64,000 nt of DNA from Streptomyces iranensis (GCF_017874715.1 NZ_JAGGLR010000012.1:186001-250000), one strand, 5' to 3'. Counted from the stretch's first letter, positions 16,959-25,905 are shown. Notes: generated by a model not told the origin, from the sequence alone. Translations and numbers: made by a program.

Positions 16959-17696
16959 TCATGCGCGCTCGTACGACCCGCCCGCACCGTAGCGGCGCAG
17001 CAGCCACAGGCCGTACACCAAGTGGAAGGCGTACACGCTCGCCTGCCACCAGTCCGGGGCCGAGCCGGGAGAGCGGATCTGGAAGAAGTCGTCGAGGCCG
17101 TGGACGACCACCATCGGCCAGATCGAGCCGATCGCGTAGCGCAGGGCGGCGCATGTGAAGCCGAAGAACCCGGCGGACAGCATCTGCCACAGCGTGTCGT
17201 CGAGCGGATCGCCGAAGAACAGGAAGTTCTGGATGTGGCCCGCTCCAAAGAGCACGGCGACGCCGACGGCCGCGCGCACCGGACCGAGTGGGCCGAGGGC
17301 CTGCTGGACGAGTCCCCGGCTGTACATCTCCTCGTTGACGCCGACCCACAGCAGCGACACCAGGCCGCTGCCGACAACGGTCGCGCTGCCGTCGAGGCCC
17401 GCCACGGAATACGAGCAGGCGACCAGCAGCATCGGCGCGGCCATCCACCAGCGGCGCGGACGGCCTGGCGTGGCCACCCCGGAAACCCGCAGCCACCCCC
17501 ACCGCCACAGCACGAGCCACACCCCCGCGGCGCAGATGACGTTGACCAGGGTGGCACCGAGGTCCGGGTACCAGGAGGGCGCCAGTGGAGGCAGGATGAC
17601 CTTGGCGAAGAGCAGCAGCACGGTGTGCCATGCGAACGTCAACTCCACCGCGCCCCACAGCGGATGACGGCTGACGTGGTCTTTCCACGACTGCAT
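16959..17696 (-). CDS. CPBP-family intramembrane metalloprotease
   Basis: About 245 residues with six to eight hydrophobic segments. The CPBP/Abi motifs are in order: NEEMYSRG (the EExxxR motif, here with MYSR), FGAGHIQN (FxxxH) and VVHGLDDF (second His). These residues hold the zinc of glutamic-type Rce1-like proteases in the membrane. The substrate is unknown; relatives are often linked to peptide maturation or immunity. The start is ATG 17696 (a GTG one codon earlier is equally possible), without a clear ribosome site. The gene is convergent with the sensor-phosphatase and shares no operon. Confidence 0.82.
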   Translation of the reverse strand: MQSWKDHVSRHPLWGAVELTFAWHTVLLLFAKVILPPLAPSWYPDLGATLVNVICAAGVWLVLWRWGWLRVSGVATPGRPRRWWMAAPMLLVACSYSVAGLDGSATVVGSGLVSLLWVGVNEEMYSRGLVQQALGPLGPVRAAVGVAVLFGAGHIQNFLFFGDPLDDTLWQMLSAGFFGFTCAALRYAIGSIWPMVVVHGLDDFFQIRSPGSAPDWWQASVYAFHLVYGLWLLRRYGAGGSYERA

Positions 17697-17806
17697 CACG
17701 GAATGAGCGTAGCCGTGGGCACGGAGAAGGGAACCCGGAGATCTCGGTAGCGTGATGATCCGGTCTTGCTGCGCTACCCCGGGCTGCGCCTTCTGCACCG
17801 GGCTTC

Positions 17807-18178
17807 CTACGCCGGGCGGGACCGGCGGGACCGGCAGGCGCGGTAGGCGCGTTGGCGGCAGGCGTCGGAGCGGATCCAGGGGTGACGGTGGTAGAGGCCC
17901 CAGTCGGCACGGGCGGACAGCTCCAGCCGGGTCCGCCAGTCGCCCGGCGCGGCATCGGCCGGCGGGACTTCGCCCATCACGGCGTCCGTCATGAGGTCGA
18001 GCAGCTCGGCCTTGCCGGGCACGTACCGGTAGAGCGACATCGTGGTGCAGCCGAGCCGTGCGGCGATCCGGCGCATGGACACGGCGGCGAGTCCTTGTGC
18101 GTCGGCGATCCCGATGGCGGTGCAGAGCTATGCGTACAGCCTGAACAATGAAATCGAACCGAATGACTCGTTCAACCA
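17807..18178 (-). pseudogene. TetR-family regulator remnant
   Basis: In one frame the translation AIGIADAQGLAAVS-MRRIAARLG-CTTMSLYRYVPGKAELL is a clear TetR HTH, followed by DWRTRLELSARADWGLYHRHPW, the start of the ligand domain. Upstream, that frame hits TAG at once; a plausible N-terminus (MVERVIRFDFIVQAVRIA from 18178) lies in another frame, suggesting a frameshift. Downstream, the frame runs into Arg-rich noise and stops at 17807, so most of the ligand-binding domain is missing. The remnant is divergent from the aminotransferase at 18292, which it once may have controlled. Confidence 0.7.
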
Positions 18179-18291
18179 TGGTCCTCGCCTGTCTCGCCGC
18201 CACCCTCTCATGACCCGGCTGGTGCGCGAAGCACGCCGATAGCATCGTGGTCGACCGTCTGCGGACAGCCAACCCGTGAAGGAGCGCCGAC

Positions 18292-19461
18292 GTGCGACTC
18301 AGCCCGCGAACCGTGCACCAGATCGAGTCACCGATGGGCGCGACATATGCCCTGCTGGCGGAGCGCAGCGGCGAGCGTGCGCTACTCGATCTGGCCCAGG
18401 CCGCGCCGAGCTACCCGCCCGCGATCGAGATGATCGAGCACGTCGCCAAGGTCGCACACGAGCCGAACGGCGCCGCCTACGTGCCGGCTCCCGGGCTGCC
18501 CCGGCTGCGGGAGACGTTCGCCGCCGACCTCAGCCGCGCCTACCAGAGCCCGGTGGGGGCCGGCCAGATGGTCGTCACCGCGGGTTGCAATCAGGCGTTC
18601 TGCCTGGTTGCCCAGTCGCTCACCGAGCCGGGTGACGAGGTCATCGAAGCCCTGCCGTACTACTTCAACTACGACATGTGGCTGCGCATGAACGGTGTCG
18701 TGCCGCGATACCTGGAGCCCGGCCCCGGTCTCGTGCCCGACCCGGAGGCGGCCGAAGCGCTCATCACGCCGCGCACCAGGGCGATCGTGCTGGTCACCCC
18801 GGGCAACCCGAGCGGCGTCACCCTTCCGTCGGATGTGCTCGCGGGGTTCTACGAGCTGGCGAAGCGGCACGATATCGCGCTGATCCTGGACGAGACCTAC
18901 CGCTCGTTCCGCGACACGGAGCAACCGGCACACGAGCTGTTCGCCGACCCGGACTGGGAGCGGACCCTGGTGAGCCTGCACAGCTTCTCCAAGGACCTGG
19001 CGATTCCCGGCTACCGGGTGGGCGCGGTCATCGCCTCGCCCGAGCTGAGCCGCGAGGTGATGAAGTTGCTCGACTGTGTGGCGATATGTCCTCCGCGTAT
19101 CGGGCAGGAAGCCGCCTGGGCCGGGCTGACCTCGGCCCAGGAGTGGCGACGTGCGCGTGCGAACGAGGTCGCGGACAAGCGACGTCGGCTGGAGACCGCG
19201 CTGGCCGGTCGGCCGGGCGGTTTCCAGCTGATGAGCAGCGGCGGATTCTTCGGCTGGATCCGCCACCCCTTTGCCGAGCGCCCCACCGACGAGGTCGTGC
19301 GCGACCTCATCACCCGCTACGACACGCTCGTCATATCGGGCACCGCCTTCCTGCCCGACGACCGCCAGACGTTCCGGGTCAGCTTCGGCAACGTCGACCA
19401 AGCCGGACTCACCGAATTCGCCGAGCGTCTTGAACTGATGGCCCAGGATCTCCTTGGCTGA
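18292..19461 (+). CDS. PLP-dependent aminotransferase, class I/II
   Basis: 389 residues, fold type I. Landmarks are NGAAYVPAPGLPRLRE, TAGCNQAF, YYFNYDMWL, TPGNPSGV, ILDETYRSF (PLP-ring Asp), and SFSKDLAIPGYRVG carrying the Schiff-base Lys. A Gly-Arg-type end VSFGNVD provides the substrate carboxylate site. The start is GTG with GAAGGAG upstream. Members transfer amino groups between an amino acid and a 2-oxo acid; the precise substrate cannot be told. The gene stands alone after the broken TetR gene. Its 3' end overlaps the convergent ABC permease gene by 53 bases. Confidence 0.9.
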   Translation: MRLSPRTVHQIESPMGATYALLAERSGERALLDLAQAAPSYPPAIEMIEHVAKVAHEPNGAAYVPAPGLPRLRETFAADLSRAYQSPVGAGQMVVTAGCNQAFCLVAQSLTEPGDEVIEALPYYFNYDMWLRMNGVVPRYLEPGPGLVPDPEAAEALITPRTRAIVLVTPGNPSGVTLPSDVLAGFYELAKRHDIALILDETYRSFRDTEQPAHELFADPDWERTLVSLHSFSKDLAIPGYRVGAVIASPELSREVMKLLDCVAICPPRIGQEAAWAGLTSAQEWRRARANEVADKRRRLETALAGRPGGFQLMSSGGFFGWIRHPFAERPTDEVVRDLITRYDTLVISGTAFLPDDRQTFRVSFGNVDQAGLTEFAERLELMAQDLLG

Positions 19462-20341
19462 CCCGGCATTCCGCGGTCGTGGTCCTGGAGCACTGTCTGA
19501 ACCGCATCTTTCGCACCGGTGACGCGGCTGGTTGATGGGCTGCCGACCGCGGCCGCCCGGTCTTGCCGAGGGTGTTCCGGGTGCGCATGTGAAAGGCGAG
19601 GAGGGCGACGAGTGCGGCGGCGGTGAACCATCCGGCCTGGATGGCGAGGTACTTCGGGAGCGGGGTGGTGGAGAACCCGGCGCCGGTGGCCGCCTGCATC
19701 GCGCCGTAGGAGGGCAGACAGCGCACCACGCTGCCGTCGGAGCTGGAGCTGTAGAGCGGATTCTGCAGGGCGAGGTCGATCACGCTGGTCATCACGATGG
19801 CGAACATGCCCTCCACTTCGCGGCGCAGCAGTGAGCCGAAGGCGACGCCCAGGGCGCCATAGGTGATACCGGCGCAGAAGAGAGCCGCGGCGAGCAGGGC
19901 GGGTTGCTCGGGTGTCCAGAAGGTGCAGGTGAGGGCGGTCGCGTAGGCGGCCACGGCGGCGGAGGCCAGTGCCAGGGAGGTGAGCTTGGCGAGGACGAGA
20001 TGGGTGCGGGGGTAGCCGGCCAGGGCCAGTCGGCGGTCGAAGTGGCCGCCGGTGAAGGAGGCCGCGAACATCATGAAGCCGATGATCAGGGTGACGGCGT
20101 TGAGGGCGCCGGTGATCTCGGTGAGCTGGTTGCCGTGCGGGGTGAGCAGGTGTCCGGTCGCGCGCAGCCGGAAGCGGGTGGGGGTGCCGGGCACGGACCA
20201 GAACGCCAGCGCGGTCCACACGGGGATGAACAGGGCGATGAGGACCATGGCGAAGCGGTTGCGCAGGTGCTCGATCAGCGCGTAGCGGGCCGCGGTCAGG
20301 AAAAGGGGGCGGTGGCGGCGTATGGCCCGGAGAGGTGTCAT
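19409..20341 (-). CDS. ABC transporter permease subunit
   Basis: 310 residues with about six membrane segments, for example LNAVTLIIGFMMFAASF and LVLAKLTSLALASAAVAAY. The overall pattern is that of ABC-2-type exporters. The ATG at 20341 overlaps the TGA of the ATPase gene (ATGA), so the two are translationally coupled; an upstream in-frame start inside the ATPase gene is less likely. With the neighbouring ATPase it would form a small export system. The substrate is unknown. The hydrophilic C-terminal ~45 residues overlap the convergent aminotransferase gene. Confidence 0.8.
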   Translation of the reverse strand: MTPLRAIRRHRPLFLTAARYALIEHLRNRFAMVLIALFIPVWTALAFWSVPGTPTRFRLRATGHLLTPHGNQLTEITGALNAVTLIIGFMMFAASFTGGHFDRRLALAGYPRTHLVLAKLTSLALASAAVAAYATALTCTFWTPEQPALLAAALFCAGITYGALGVAFGSLLRREVEGMFAIVMTSVIDLALQNPLYSSSSDGSVVRCLPSYGAMQAATGAGFSTTPLPKYLAIQAGWFTAAALVALLAFHMRTRNTLGKTGRPRSAAHQPAASPVRKMRFRQCSRTTTAECRVSQGDPGPSVQDARRIR

Positions 20342-20946
20342 GCGGTGGGCTCCGTGGTCCGTTCGCGCAGCACGCCGCCGTGGAGGCGCCACAACTCGTC
20401 GAGGCGTTCGGCGTCGTAGGCCAGATGGGAGACCACGAGGACCGACCGGCCGTCCTCGCGCAGCCGGCCGGCCAGGTCCCAGAACCGCTGGTAGGTCTCC
20501 CAGTCGAAGCCCTGGTAGGGCTCGTCCAGCAGCAGGATCCGCGGGTCGTGCATGAGGGCCAGGGTGAGGTTCAGCTTCTGCCGGGTTCCACCGCTGAGGA
20601 CTCCGGTCCGTTCGTCGGCGTACTCGCTGAACCGGAGTACCTCCATGACCTCTTCGGCCCGCGCCAGATCACTCAGGCCGTAGGCGACCTTGAAGTAGTT
20701 CAGGTGCTGGCGGACGGTGAGCGCGTCGTTGAGGACGGCGGCCTGCGGGCAGTACCCGAAACCGCCGTGGTGGCGGACCGTGCCGCGATCGGGGGCCAGT
20801 TCGCCGGACAGAATCCTCAGCAGCGTCGTCTTGCCCGCGCCGTTCTCCCCGACGATTCCGGCCAGGACACCCGGTCGCAGCCGCAGGTCGACACCGCGCA
20901 GCACCACCCGCCGGCCGTAGGCGTGATGCACGCCGGTCACCTCCAT
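20338..20946 (-). CDS. ABC transporter ATP-binding protein
   Basis: 202 residues, one nucleotide-binding domain. It has Walker A GENGAGKTT, a Q-loop-region Gln in YCPQAAVLND, signature LSGGTRQKL, Walker B RILLLDEP, the D-loop GFD and the switch His in VVSHLAYDA. It is shorter than many ABC-2 ATPases because it ends soon after the H-loop. GGAGGAGGCG precedes the ATG. It is divergent from the CrtC/prenyl-synthase fusion gene across 153 bases, so it could be co-regulated with it and might export a terpenoid product (inference). Confidence 0.88.
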   Translation of the reverse strand: MEVTGVHHAYGRRVVLRGVDLRLRPGVLAGIVGENGAGKTTLLRILSGELAPDRGTVRHHGGFGYCPQAAVLNDALTVRQHLNYFKVAYGLSDLARAEEVMEVLRFSEYADERTGVLSGGTRQKLNLTLALMHDPRILLLDEPYQGFDWETYQRFWDLAGRLREDGRSVLVVSHLAYDAERLDELWRLHGGVLRERTTEPTA

Positions 20947-21099
20947 CGAACGCCTCCTCCCCTTGGCGTTCCGCTATAACGAGCCGGGGGCCTCGAGGGC
21001 ACGGTGACGACCCGATATCCGGGCTGTGCGTTCATCCGATGAGGTGGGGCCAGTGCAAGGGAGCCCGGTGAGCGGGCGATGGACGTCTAGGTTTCCGGC

Positions 21100-23388
21100 A
21101 TGACCACCTCCCCGTCCCGTTCCGTGGCACAGGGCCCTTCGAGGCCGGCGCCACAGCACACCACCGCCTCAGCGCCCTTCGGCGCGCCGCACCCTTCGGC
21201 CGGCGCCGAGGCGTGGTATCTCAACGGGCATCTGCGCGACGAGAGCGGCGACACGTACACGTGGATGGTCAGCTTCCTGAAACACCACGATCTGCGGGAC
21301 CGCGCCGCCCGTCCCGGGTACGGTCTGGTGTCCACGTGCTCGGGCCCGGCAGGGGTCTCCCACCGCGCCTGGCTGTCGCCCACCATGCATCGCGCGGTCC
21401 GCGACGCGCTCCGCGGCGACACCGCGCTGGATCACCGGGTCCGTGAGGCGCTGACGGACGCCCTCGCCGAGGGCCCGCTGCTGCCCGACCGGCTGCTGGC
21501 CGAGCCGGTGGTGGAGTCGGCCGAGACGCTGGACATCTCCTTCGGGGACGTGGCCGCGCTGCGCCGTGAGGAGGACGGCGGCTACCGCCTGGCCTTCGAG
21601 GACGAGGAACGTTTCGAGCTCGTCCTCACCCCCGTCAAGGCGGCGGTCCCGCAGTTCGACGCCCAGGGGTGCTACCCGGGGCGGCTCCCGACCGGCGCGG
21701 ACACGATGACGTCGTACTTCGTGCCCCGGCTGCGCGCCCACGGGACCCTGCGCCGTGCGGACGGCACCCAGAAGCGGCTGGCGGGGCACGCCTGGTTCGA
21801 GCAGGACTGGGGCAGCACCTACTACGACGTCCAGCGGGCCCCGGGAACGCCGGACCACACCTGGGAGTGGGCGGGCATCCAGCTCGGCAACGGCTGGGAG
21901 ATCAGCTGCGTCCACGCGCGCAACACCGACCCCACCACCGGTGCCACCACACTGGAATTCACCCGCGCCACGGTGGTCGCCCCGGACGGCGGCGTCGGCT
22001 ACCACGACGTGGACTGGCGGCCCGTGCGCCACTGGACCTCGCTGGCCACCCTCAACACCTACCCGACCGCCGTGCGCGTGAGCGTCCCCGGCCTCGGCCT
22101 GGATGTCGAGGTGATCGCCCCGGCGGCGGAGGGCGAGGTCCGTACGCTGCTCGCCGGACGCGCCCTGTGGGAGAGCCCCGCCACCGTGCGCGGTGTCATG
22201 GGGACCACGTCCGTGGCGGGCACGGCGTTCCTGCAGACCCTCCCGACCAACACCATCGGCGACATCGAGCACTACATGCGCCGGACCCACGACATCGCCC
22301 GTGCGGAGGCCGCCGCGCTCTACTCCAGCGATGCCACCGACGGCACCGCGCTGGGACTGCTCACCGGCACCGGCGACGGGACGGGCCTGGACACCGCCGC
22401 CCGTATCCGCCTCCACCAGGGGGTCGCCGCTCCGCTCCTGCACCTGCTGGACAACCCCGGGCGCTCATGGCGTCCCTACGTGGCCGCGGCCGTGCTCTGC
22501 CTCCTCGGCGCGGACCCCGAGCCCTACCGGCCGCTGACGGCGGTCACCGAGCTCCTCCATGTCTCGGCGCTGGTCATCGATGACATCCAGGACAACTCCC
22601 CCACCCGGCGCGGCCGTCCGAGCGTCCACGAGGTCTTCGGCACCGCTCCCGCGATCACCGCCGGCACCCTCGGCTACTACACCTTCGACGCCCTCATCCA
22701 GCGCGTCCCGCAGGCCGACCCCGGCACCATGCTGCGCATCTACCGGCTCTATCTGCGGGACCTGCGCGCCGCCCACGCCGGTCAGGCCCTCGACCTCGCC
22801 GGGCACCACACCGCGTTCGGCGAAGCCGTGGCAACGGGTGACGCCCGCGCCCTCCTCGACCAGATCCGCACCGCCCACCGGCTCAAGACGGGCATGCTCG
22901 TCCGCAGCACCGCCGAGGTCTCCGCGATCCTCGGCGGCGCCGACGAGGCCCAACTGGCCGCGATCTGCGAGTACTTCGAGGCCGTCGGCGTCGCCTACCA
23001 GATCACCGACGACGTCGCCGACCTGTACGGGCAGTGCACCCCCGACGAACACCAACGGGGCATCACCACCCGCTCCCCCGCCGAAGACCTCCGCAACGGC
23101 GAGGTCACCTACCCCGTGGCCCACGCCACCGGCCTGCTCGGCGCAACCGACCGCCGGCGCCTGCGCGACGCCCTCCGGGAGCGCTCCGACGCCGGGGCGC
23201 TCGAAGCCTCCGACCTGCTGATGCGCAGTGGAGCCGTCGACGCGTGCGTGGCCGAGGCCCGCACACTCGTCGACAAGACCTGGGACGCCCTCGCACCCTT
23301 GCTCCCGCCGACTCCGCACAAGCCCATGGTCCGCGCACTGGGCTGGTACGCCGCCCAGCGGGAAACGGACCACGTCCCCCAGCGATGA
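21100..23388 (+). CDS. CrtC/AttH-like hydratase-cyclase domain fused to polyprenyl diphosphate synthase
   Basis: 762 residues in one uninterrupted frame. Residues about 30-385 resemble the two-lobed lipocalin-like CrtC/AttH fold: AWYLNGHLRDESGDTY, then GHAWFEQDWGSTYYD where relatives have a DHEWG-type motif. Residues about 400-740 are an all-alpha trans-prenyltransferase. The first Asp-rich motif is DDIQD (494-498), followed by RRGRPSVHEVFG, and the second is DDVAD (637-641). The usual GGKRxRP motif near the domain start is changed to NPGRSWRP. CrtC enzymes hydrate carotenoid double bonds and relatives act as cyclases, while the second domain chains isoprene diphosphates. A single protein could therefore make and then hydrate or cyclise a prenyl chain (inference). 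The ribosome site is weak. Confidence 0.85.
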   Translation: MTTSPSRSVAQGPSRPAPQHTTASAPFGAPHPSAGAEAWYLNGHLRDESGDTYTWMVSFLKHHDLRDRAARPGYGLVSTCSGPAGVSHRAWLSPTMHRAVRDALRGDTALDHRVREALTDALAEGPLLPDRLLAEPVVESAETLDISFGDVAALRREEDGGYRLAFEDEERFELVLTPVKAAVPQFDAQGCYPGRLPTGADTMTSYFVPRLRAHGTLRRADGTQKRLAGHAWFEQDWGSTYYDVQRAPGTPDHTWEWAGIQLGNGWEISCVHARNTDPTTGATTLEFTRATVVAPDGGVGYHDVDWRPVRHWTSLATLNTYPTAVRVSVPGLGLDVEVIAPAAEGEVRTLLAGRALWESPATVRGVMGTTSVAGTAFLQTLPTNTIGDIEHYMRRTHDIARAEAAALYSSDATDGTALGLLTGTGDGTGLDTAARIRLHQGVAAPLLHLLDNPGRSWRPYVAAAVLCLLGADPEPYRPLTAVTELLHVSALVIDDIQDNSPTRRGRPSVHEVFGTAPAITAGTLGYYTFDALIQRVPQADPGTMLRIYRLYLRDLRAAHAGQALDLAGHHTAFGEAVATGDARALLDQIRTAHRLKTGMLVRSTAEVSAILGGADEAQLAAICEYFEAVGVAYQITDDVADLYGQCTPDEHQRGITTRSPAEDLRNGEVTYPVAHATGLLGATDRRRLRDALRERSDAGALEASDLLMRSGAVDACVAEARTLVDKTWDALAPLLPPTPHKPMVRALGWYAAQRETDHVPQR

Positions 23389-23506
23389 GCGTTCGAGGCG
23401 GCTTGCCGAAACCGCAAGGTTCCTCGCCACTTTGTGACGCCTGTGCCGAGACTGGCCCCACCGACACCGAGGGCCGCCCCGACGAGCGCCACACAAGGAG
23501 AACGCC

Positions 23507-23998
23507 GTGCCCACCGCCTCCCGCCGCAAGGACACCCCTCCACCCCGCACCGCGAACAGCGAAGCGGACGTCCTGCGCGGATTCCTCGACTATCTGCGTG
23601 TCTCGATCGCCGCGAAAGTCGACGGAGCCGCGGAGCCTCAGGTCCGGACGTCCGCGGTGCCCTCGGGCACGAACCTGCTCGGACTGCTCAACCATCTGAT
23701 CGCCGTCGAGAGCGCGACGTTCCTCGGCGAGAAGGTCACTGATTGGCAGGCGACGCTCCGGCCCGACCCTGAGGACAGCGTCTCCGACGTCGTCACGCGC
23801 TACCGGGAGACCGTCGCGCGTGCGAACGAGGTGCTCGACGAATGCACCGAGCTCGGTGCGCCACTGCCCCGGCCGGGGCGTCCGGGCCCGGCGCCGAGCG
23901 TTCGCTGGGCACTCACCCACATGATCGAGGAAACCGGTCGCCACGCAGGTCACGCGGACATCCTCCGCGAGCTCATCGACGGCGGCACCGGGCGCTGA
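23507..23998 (+). CDS. DinB/DUF664-family protein
   Basis: 163 residues, a four-helix DinB-like protein. Metal-site histidines are seen in LLNHLIAVES and in HMIEETGRHAGHADILRE, the typical DUF664 ending. Relatives use mycothiol or bacillithiol as a cofactor in thiol-transfer reactions; many are uncharacterised. The start is GTG with AAGGAG upstream. It follows the terpenoid-type fusion gene by 118 bases on the same strand and may or may not belong to it. It converges on an SDR gene. Confidence 0.85.
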   Translation: MPTASRRKDTPPPRTANSEADVLRGFLDYLRVSIAAKVDGAAEPQVRTSAVPSGTNLLGLLNHLIAVESATFLGEKVTDWQATLRPDPEDSVSDVVTRYRETVARANEVLDECTELGAPLPRPGRPGPAPSVRWALTHMIEETGRHAGHADILRELIDGGTGR

Positions 23999-24040
23999 GC
24001 CTCGTTCTCGCCGCTGCGGGACATTCCGCCTGCCGCGCGC

Positions 24041-24868
24041 CTACTGCGGGTAGGCGGTGTCGCGAGCGGTCTTCTCCCAGGTGGTGACGTCGGAGCGGAT
24101 GGCGTCGAGGTGGGTGAGGACCGCGTCGACCGCGTCGCTGCCCAGCGGCAGCCGCAGCGGCGTCCGCTCGGCGTCCAGAGCCGTCAGGATCGCCGCCGCG
24201 GCCCTGGCCGGGTCGCCCGGCTCCGCGCCCCCGGCGGTCCGGGTCATCCGCCGGGTGGGCCCGACCGTCGCGGCGTAGTCGGCGATCTCCTCGCTGGCGC
24301 CGGTGTTGTCCATCAGGCTGGTGCGGAAGGCGCCGGGCTCCACGATGAGCACCTTGATGCCGAGCGGGCGCACCTCCTCCACCAGCGCCTCCGAGAATCC
24401 CTCCAGGGCGAATTTGGTGGCGCTGTAGGCGGAGAATCCGGCGAAGGACATCTGGCCGCCCATGCTGCTCATCTGGACGATCGCACCGGAGCGCCGGGCC
24501 CGCATGGCGGGAAGCACGGCCCTGACCAGGGCGGCGGGGCCGAAGACATGCAGGTCGAACAGCGAGCGCAGCTCGGTGTCGGTGGTCTCCTCGGCGGCGC
24601 CGACGTGGCCGCGCCCCGCGTTGTTGACCAGGACGTCGACCCTGCCGTGACGGCTCACCACATCCCGCACGGTGGCCTCGGCCCCCGCGGTATCGGTGAC
24701 GTCCAGCGTCAGCGCCTCCACCTGGTCGGGGTGCGCGGCCACGAGGTCACCCAGCGCCGCCACACGGCGTGCGGTGGCCACGACCACGTCCCCGGCGGCC
24801 ACCGCGGCCTCGGTGATCGCCCGGCCGAAGCCACTGTTCGCCCCGGTCACCAGCCAGACCTTGCCCAT
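24041..24868 (-). CDS. SDR-family oxidoreductase
   Basis: 275 residues. TGANSGFG lies at 8-15, Arg residues after beta-2 (TARR) suggest NADP(H), NNAG follows, and the catalytic set is Ser135, Tyr148 and Lys152. The Phe-Gly motif and long C-terminal region fit the SDR subgroup often encoded beside a divergent LysR or TetR regulator in Streptomyces. The ATG at 24868 has AAGGGA upstream; an ATG five codons earlier is less well placed. It is divergent from the LysR gene at 24958, which is its likely regulator. Confidence 0.9.
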   Translation of the reverse strand: MGKVWLVTGANSGFGRAITEAAVAAGDVVVATARRVAALGDLVAAHPDQVEALTLDVTDTAGAEATVRDVVSRHGRVDVLVNNAGRGHVGAAEETTDTELRSLFDLHVFGPAALVRAVLPAMRARRSGAIVQMSSMGGQMSFAGFSAYSATKFALEGFSEALVEEVRPLGIKVLIVEPGAFRTSLMDNTGASEEIADYAATVGPTRRMTRTAGGAEPGDPARAAAAILTALDAERTPLRLPLGSDAVDAVLTHLDAIRSDVTTWEKTARDTAYPQ

Positions 24869-24950
24869 CGGACATCCCTTCACGGAAGTGTTGTGCTCTT
24901 CGGGGTCGACTCTCGCGGAGAAGTCCTTTGCCCGTCCAAGACCCGGTGTG

Positions 24951-24965
24951 ATAGCCGATGGTTAT
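24951..24965. promoter_or_regulatory. LysR box overlapping the LysR start codon
   Basis: ATAGCCGATGGTTAT is an imperfect palindrome (ATAGCC/GGTTAT) with T-N11-A spacing. It spans the proposed start codon of the LysR gene and faces the divergent SDR, so it could serve for autoregulation and SDR control. Confidence 0.5.
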
Positions 24966-25872
24966 GGATGTGCATGGGAGGGATCTGCGGTACTTCACCG
25001 CTGTGGCCGAGGAGTTGCACTTCACCCGCGCGGCCGAGCGGCTGTTCATCTCGCAACCGGCGCTGAGCAAGCAGATCCGGATGCTGGAGCTCCGGCTCGG
25101 CGCGCCGCTGTTCGTACGGGACGGCAGGAGCGTCCGGCTCACACCGGTGGGCGCCGCGCTGCTGCCGCACGCCCAGCAGGTGCTCGCCGCGTGGGACGCC
25201 GCGCGGGAAGCGGTCGAGCGGGCCAAGGCCGGGCAACGGGCGACGCTTGTCGTGGGGATGAGCACCAGCCCGGGTCGCGGCGGTCTGCTGCCGGGGATCA
25301 GGTCCCGGTTCGCCGACGCACACCCCGACGCCCGTATGAAACTGCGCCAGGTGAGCTGGGAGGACCCGACCGCGGGGCTCGCGGACGGCTCCAGCGACCT
25401 CGCGTTCGTCTGGCTCCCGATGCCCGATCCGGACCGCTACACCTGGGTGGTGGTGGCCCGGGAACCCCGTCTGGTCGCGCTGCCCGAGGAGCATCCGCTG
25501 GCCGCCCGGGATGTGGTCGACTTCGCCGACCTGCTGGACGAGCCGTTCCTCGCGCTGCCCCCGAGCGCCGGGGCGCTCCGGGACTACTGGCTCGCCATGG
25601 ACGCCCGTGACGGCAGGCCACCGGTCGTCGGCGCCGAGATCGCCAGTACCGAGGAGACGTACGAGGCGCTGGTGGACGGGCGCGGGGTCTGCCTGCTGGC
25701 CGGCGGGAACGCACCGCTCATCACTCTGGGCGGCGTCGTGACCCGGCCGGTGCGCGGCATCTCGCCGAGCCGGTACGCACTCGCCCGGCGCGCCGACGAC
25801 CACCGTCCCCTGGTGCTGGACTACGTACGTGCTTGCAGGGAGGCGACCGGGCAGTCCCCGGCCGGAGCCTGA
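24958..25872 (+). CDS. LysR-family transcriptional regulator
   Basis: 304 residues. The N-terminal winged HTH reads DLRYFTAVAEELHFTRAAERL and SQPALSKQIRMLE, followed by the linker helix and a periplasmic-binding-like effector domain (VVGMSTSPGRGGLLPG, LADGSSDLAFVWLP). The third codon ATG (24964) or the GTG at 24970 could be the true start, since no ribosome site is obvious. It is divergent from the SDR gene and is its probable activator or repressor. It converges with the DUF1772 gene, with a short hairpin between the stops. Confidence 0.9.
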   Translation: MVMDVHGRDLRYFTAVAEELHFTRAAERLFISQPALSKQIRMLELRLGAPLFVRDGRSVRLTPVGAALLPHAQQVLAAWDAAREAVERAKAGQRATLVVGMSTSPGRGGLLPGIRSRFADAHPDARMKLRQVSWEDPTAGLADGSSDLAFVWLPMPDPDRYTWVVVAREPRLVALPEEHPLAARDVVDFADLLDEPFLALPPSAGALRDYWLAMDARDGRPPVVGAEIASTEETYEALVDGRGVCLLAGGNAPLITLGGVVTRPVRGISPSRYALARRADDHRPLVLDYVRACREATGQSPAGA

Positions 25873-25886
25873 CGTGGAGTCCGGTG

Positions 25887-25902
25887 CCCGGCCGGCGCCG
25901 GG
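25887..25902. terminator. Short hairpin between convergent genes
   Basis: CCCGGC and GCCGGG form a 6-bp stem with a CGGC loop, lying between the stops of the LysR gene and the DUF1772 gene. A weak bidirectional terminator is likely. Confidence 0.5.
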
Positions 25903-25905
25903 GCG

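Noticed and set aside
14264..17557. 1097-residue open frame on the minus strand
   Set aside because: It is the antisense of the sensor-phosphatase gene; it has no domain motifs and is repetitive in Gly/Val/Gln/Glu as expected of a GC-rich shadow frame.
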